Below, one piece after another: positions 59,649 to 64,000 of a DNA stretch of 64,000 bases. The stretch is taken from NCBI GenBank assembly GCA_947044405.1, contig CAMRHE010000067.1:3231501-3295500 (forward strand), given 5' to 3'. The translations under genes were made by a program, and so were the position numbers. A model generated the notes under the pieces. It was not told the origin of the DNA. It did no database searches and worked only from the letters and a program-made list of their open reading frames with translations. Every line of letters starts with the position of its first letter. Position 1 is the stretch's first letter. This DNA is from Leptodactylus fallax. Lineage: Eukaryota > Chordata > Amphibia > Anura > Leptodactylidae.

Positions 59649-61361
59649 TAAGAAGAAAGTCTTCTGCTCCTGGTCTACAGTCCTCAAAAAATACCACATT
59701 GTCAGACTTTGGGATTATTGACAACCAGGATAAAAGAATAATCTTTGTGGTTTTATGCAAAATTAAAAATATCGTAATAAATTCTGCTATTTCGGTGCAG
59801 TGTAGCCGGCATATGAAACATTTGTTCACTTTCACATTTTCTGCCATGTAGTAATGCTGTTTTTTTTTTTGTTTCTTTTTTGAGAAGTCTGAATGAGCCT
59901 CCATTACACCCTTACCTATATTTCTACATAATTCCAACTCATTTTCTTCTTAAACTAGGTGCGTTTAGCCGTTTCCAATTAGTCACATCCACTCCTCTCC
60001 CAAAGGATCTTTTTAGAAAACATTTATTTGGATAGGAGATTAACTAGCGCCAAGGGACCTTGTTTGTGTAGTCAAAGAAATATTCAGTAATGCAGGCATA
60101 CCGCGGTGTAATGCCTTCTCCTGCAATTATAATATATGTTAAATGTATTTTAGAAAAGCTCCAGCAATTGCTGTTTGTACAAGGTATTTTGTCATACTAA
60201 TGTTTATCTCCTTGCCTGGTACCACTCAGGGAGCACAAATCATGGTGCAATAAACTAGCGCTTTAGCATTAATCCTACAGTCGAAGGTATTTGGAATATC
60301 TTCGTGTTAATGCGTCAAGGTTATGTGCCATTATTTTATCGGCTAAATCATACAGCGTTGCAGAGATGCTTGGAATGTAGATGAGAACATCTCAGGACAT
60401 AAAGATTAAGCAAAGTGATTTACCAAGGTGGCTAATGGCATGCAAACTATTTTTGAAGAACCGAGCCACATATATAAACGCAGCAAGTTGGAGAACAATT
60501 GAGATGTCATCTTCAGGAGTTGCGAATTGTGGCAAGAAAGTGGAGTTCACTTACTTAAGATTTTTATAGTTGGTGATATTTTCACATTCCAAATTCCCCC
60601 AGTGAATTTGGAGAGGAATTTGAGGTGGTTTTCTGCTTCAAAATTCCTCTCCAAATACCGCACTTGTGGCACCTGCATAGGAAAGCGAGGAGAGCTTTGG
60701 CTTTCCACTGCAGGTTTGCACACTGAATAGCCTCAGATACAAGGGGACAATTTAGCGTGAGCCTTGTGCTGTGGGTTTTGCAACTGAAACAGCCATGGAA
60801 TCCACAGCAAGGTCAATCACGAAGCAAATTCTGGCTGGAATTTGGAGCTGGTTTTCAGGCATTATTCCCCTCAAAACCAGCTTCAAATTCTTCTTTGTGA
60901 ACCTAGCCTAAAGAGTGTTTTTTTCCCTTTCCATTTACCCTTTTGATGCCCCATAAGCTGCCTAACCAAGTGCAAAATATCTGGAAAACCAGTATGAGAG
61001 GAAGTATTCTTGCATTGCCTTTCATCACTATAACCTGTGGTAATGGGATGGCATTGATATGGACACACTTAGGGACCCACCTGTTCAACCTCTATATTAA
61101 CTATATGCATGGTGCTAAACAGGCTTGGCATGGTTTTATTGGGACAATTTATCTGGCTCTGAAGGGTACTGGTTCTTATGGAACAGATCCAGGAGAGGTT
61201 CGGTATGGCGTCTCACAGTTAGTGCTCAATGGGAAAGTATACAGAAGTATGTAAAGTCATATGAAGGTTAATACTCCTCCCTGGTCTTCTGCCAAGGCTC
61301 ATTTATGTGTCATACATTGATTTAGAGAGTGTATTAGCTATTGAAACTCTAGGTGGCATTA
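59649..61361. other. unassigned, with a dispersed repeat copy and a CNE-like stretch
   Basis: About 60555-60915 is copy 2 of the 'tctgcctcaaaatc' type family, with inverted 'aaattcctctccaaat' and 'gaatttggagaggaattt'. 60000-60370 is complex sequence with 'accgcggtgtaatgcc' and 'caagggaccttgtttg' and is CNE-like. ORFs here lack motifs. Confidence 0.35.
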
Positions 61362-61601
61362 TTAAAGAGGTTATGAAGGACTCAAAAACTTGGCTGCCTA
61401 CTTCTTGTCAGGAAGTGACCTCATGTATGCTGGTCACATGGCTTTGCCACATCTCCATCCCTTTAAAAAGAATGGGACTGAGCTGCTGCATGGCCTTGTC
61501 ACCAATGGACATGATGTTACTTCCTGAGAAGAAGAAAGCGGCCATGTTTTCAAAGTCCTTCATAACCACTTTGAGTCCAGTGTTACCTACATCAGTCTTA
61601 G
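61362..61601. mobile_element. T2-like MITE, 'gagctccacttcctg' subfamily, copy 2
   Basis: TTAA (61362-61365), AGAGGTTATGAAGGACTC. 'cttgtcaggaagtgacctca' and 'gatgttacttcctgagaaga' are inverted as in copy 1 at 37395, and 'ccatgttttcaaagtccttc' returns the left end inverted. The LTR insertion lies just beyond its right end. Confidence 0.6.
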
Positions 61602-62252
61602 TGTAAAGGAATCTCTGGAGGAGCAATTCCCCAGTAGCTGCTGGAGAACTCTTGGGGGAGGGGCACAACAAAACAGTGGACCCTAAGTTGAATCCCCCCA
61701 CTGTCCCTGGCTAACTTGCCTGATCTGTCCTAGGCAACAGCCAGCAACCAGTCGACAGTGATACACAGAACAGAGACAGGACGAACACAACAAAGGGAGG
61801 TCAGCTAGCCAAGGGGTCGGTAACAAACGAGCAATGCAGTACAAAATCACAATCCAAGAGAAAAGTCAAAGGGAAGCCAGTGGTCAGGCAATCAGAAGAA
61901 CAGGTAACAAAGAACAAGGAGTATAGCCAGTATACGCTTACTCCCAATAGCAGGCGCCAATGGGAAAGTGAGCAAACAATAAATAGGGAGGAAGAACCTG
62001 CCCCAGACTTGATAGGAGGATAGGTTGTCAATCACACAGGTAAGACTAAAGTTAACTCTTAGTGGAGCAGAGGGAAAGCAAGGTGAAGGAGAAGGGTGTG
62101 GTGGAAAATCAATTAAGGAGGTGAGGGAATAGGACAGTGTTCAGACAATACAAGAAAAACCCAAAGGAAAGAATCACAACCGGACACGCCTCCTGAGCCG
62201 CAGCATGCGCCCTGAGGATGGTGCCAAAGCCCGGACAGGCAAGGATGTTACA
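61602..62252 (-). mobile_element. solo LTR of an LTR retrotransposon, 5-bp duplication CTTAG
   Basis: CTTAG occurs at 61597-61601 and exactly again at 62253-62257. Between them a 651-base block starts TGTAAAGGAATC and ends GGATGTTACA, so it has TGT...ACA ends on either strand. There is no internal gag or pol sequence, so it is a solo LTR left by recombination between two LTRs. The minus orientation (5' TGTAACATCC) is favoured by a CTATTTATT promoter-like word on that strand but is not certain. A Ty3/Gypsy source is a guess. Confidence 0.75.
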
Positions 62253-62257
62253 CTTAG

Positions 62258-62620
62258 GGTATGTTCACAAAGAATCTGCCTCAAAATCAGCTCCAAATTC
62301 CACCTGACACTAGCCTCAATTCATTTCAATTGGAGTCAAATGCAGATTTTTCCTCTATTTTTTCAGCTAGCGGAAATTTAAGCATAATGCTCAATCTTCA
62401 GGCAGATTCTGCTTGATAACTTCCATTGAAGTGAATAGGCAGAAAATACTGCCTGGCAGGTGTGGATTTTGATGCAAAATTTTGATGCGAAATTTGGACG
62501 AGTGGAAAATTAAGCTTCAAATTTCTGAAACTGATAAATTCCTGAAGCTGAATTTTTCAGTCAAGATAAATTCCTGAAGCTATATTTTTAACTAGGTAAA
62601 TTTCCTCGATGTGAACAACC
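62258..62620. repeat. dispersed repeat, 'tctgcctcaaaatc' family, copy 3
   Basis: The left end 'gggtatgttcacaaagaatc' and the right end 'gatgtgaacaacccttta' are inverted termini. 'ctgcctcaaaatcagctcca' and 'aatttctgaaactgataaat' belong to the family seen at 5650 and 60555. Confidence 0.55.
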
Positions 62621-64000
62621 CTTTAATCTATTCCTCCACTGGCTCAAGATGCACCAGAATTATTAAGAGGCTCCACCTTCTTAATAGGGTACCTCAGGAG
62701 GTCCCTTGCACCACAGTTGACTGTGCCAGTCAGATTGCAGCAAAAAAGAGGGGACAATTACTATGTTGGGGTACTGACAGGAGATGGAAATAATGGGGAG
62801 TATGTATGTGCAGACATATTGTTAACAAGTTTTATGGTGTTCTGGGCTCAAATAGAGAACATAATTGTAAATCCTGCTAAAATGTGAGATGGTATGTGGC
62901 TGAAAGTCGTAAGGAGAAGCTTCACTGGGGGCCAAAGTTGGGCTTTTGCACCAGAACCCATGGACCTTTAGTTACGCCCCTGCCTATAACTGCTCAAAAA
63001 AATCCAACCTTGATGATTAAGGAGACCTTTTGTGGGTGATTTTATAGGGGCAGACTCAGGAAAAACTTCAAGAATTAATCTCAGTTACATTTTATTTCCT
63101 TTTTTAGGTATCTAAATTGATAGTGGTTATGAATACAATAGGTAAATGTATTGCGGCAAGGAAACTGTATATCTTAAATTATATTTTTTCAACCATTACC
63201 GATGAAAGACATGAATAACAATATTTGCAACTTATTTTATTGTCAATTGGGAAATATGAATAAAAGTCTTAGCAGCTATCTCCTTTAAGCATACTGCGCA
63301 CTGTTTGTTCTCTTTTTCTATGGAGATGCTTTTGGAATCTGTTGGTAAGAAGCGAAGCAATTATGTAGTGTACGTTGGGAACATTGATACAGTCTATGAA
63401 GCTTGAGATGGCATGCTGTATATCGTACAATTTCTCAGTGCTTACCAACACTTGGGTTACTTGCTCCCATGAGCAGAACGCTGTCTGTCCGTTATTTATG
63501 CTCACTTGATTTTAGATTTATATTCTGGTTCTACCGCATTGTTCTGTCTTCTCTTCCCTCCACTGTGAAATATGGAGGTGCTTTACAACAATAATGATGT
63601 TCTTAAGATTTCAGCAGAGAGACTTACCTATCATGTCACGCTGTACTGAACAATGTAAATGTGCCACGCGTCTGGTTACTTATGTAAGCAAAAACCTTTG
63701 TTGGCTGCTCAATGGAATGAGTCTCTGTAAATAATGATTTCCAGGATATTGGTGACCCAGTCATCCAGAGTACAAAATGGCAGGTAATGTCATATATATT
63801 GTTGTGTACTTGTACAAAGGAATAAATCCATTAGCCGGACCTTGTCTATCTGCAGTATGTCTGTAGCAGATATAGTGGAGCTGAATTGGTAGTTTCACAT
63901 TTTGGGGATGAATTGTTACAATGTTTACACATCATCATAACATTTCCAATTAAGTTTAAAATAAATAAATAAAATAAAATATGAACGTTGGTATGCAATA
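62621..64000. other. unassigned, with a hAT-like terminus at about 62970-62984
   Basis: 'tagttacgcccctg' ending at 62984 is a reversed CAGGGGCGTAACTA hAT terminus, with 'gggggccaaagttgggcttt' before it; the opposite end is not found. The remainder to 64000 has no recognised gene; 'aataaataaataaaat' stands near 63960. Confidence 0.35.

Overview
The window reads as non-coding genomic DNA of a frog or toad (anuran amphibian, probably Neobatrachia). This is inferred from the transposon community: dense TTAA-flanked MITEs with AGGGG/AGAGG termini that resemble the T2 (Kolobok-type) MITEs described in Xenopus, Tc1 elements, Penelope-like retroelements, an L2-type LINE and hAT elements. The species cannot be fixed from sequence alone. 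I see no exon of a host protein-coding gene, no tRNA and no rRNA. Every ORF with recognisable protein motifs belongs to a transposable element, and all of those are broken. The interval is probably intergenic or intronic.

Layout. 1-9.7 kb: a SINE-like copy, a cluster of palindromic modules, several MITEs, a MITE carrying a minus-strand Penelope-like 3' fragment with a hammerhead-ribozyme-like core, a 354-bp near-perfect palindrome, and a three-fold tandem duplication of about 0.4 kb. 9741-17209: one composite hAT insertion with an 8-bp target-site duplication (ATTACAGC). It carries a minisatellite, and a 4.5-kb Penelope-like element (PLE; RT plus GIY-YIG) is inserted in that minisatellite with its own 13-bp target-site duplication. 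The PLE coding frame is open from 11101 to 14475 except for two stop codons; its 3' region has a hairpin, an extremely G-poor stretch and a hammerhead-like core. 18062-19302: an internally deleted Tc1 with TIRs of about 200 bp. 19.8-26 kb: nested MITEs. 26.2-26.7 kb: a 29-bp satellite with partial higher-order structure. 28.1-30.3 kb: a 5'-truncated L2-type LINE. 32-38 kb: more MITEs. 40.5 kb: an L1-type RT relic. 45148-46710: a complete Tc1 with intact ends whose 338-codon DD35E transposase frame is interrupted by one TGA. 53.8-57 kb: MITEs, SINE-like fragments and a LINE tail split by a MITE. 58.5-59.6 kb: a T2-like MITE hosting a second copy of the hAT-borne minisatellite. 61602-62252: a solo LTR with a 5-bp duplication.

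The elements do not act as a pathway. The story is layered insertion: target-site duplications (8 bp for hAT, 13 bp for the PLE, TA for Tc1, TTAA for T2-like MITEs, TAA or TTA for Harbinger-like MITEs, 5 bp for the LTR) let the nesting order be read directly. Between the repeats lie several stretches of unique, AT-rich sequence that could be conserved regulatory DNA. That is a guess from texture only and needs cross-species alignment.
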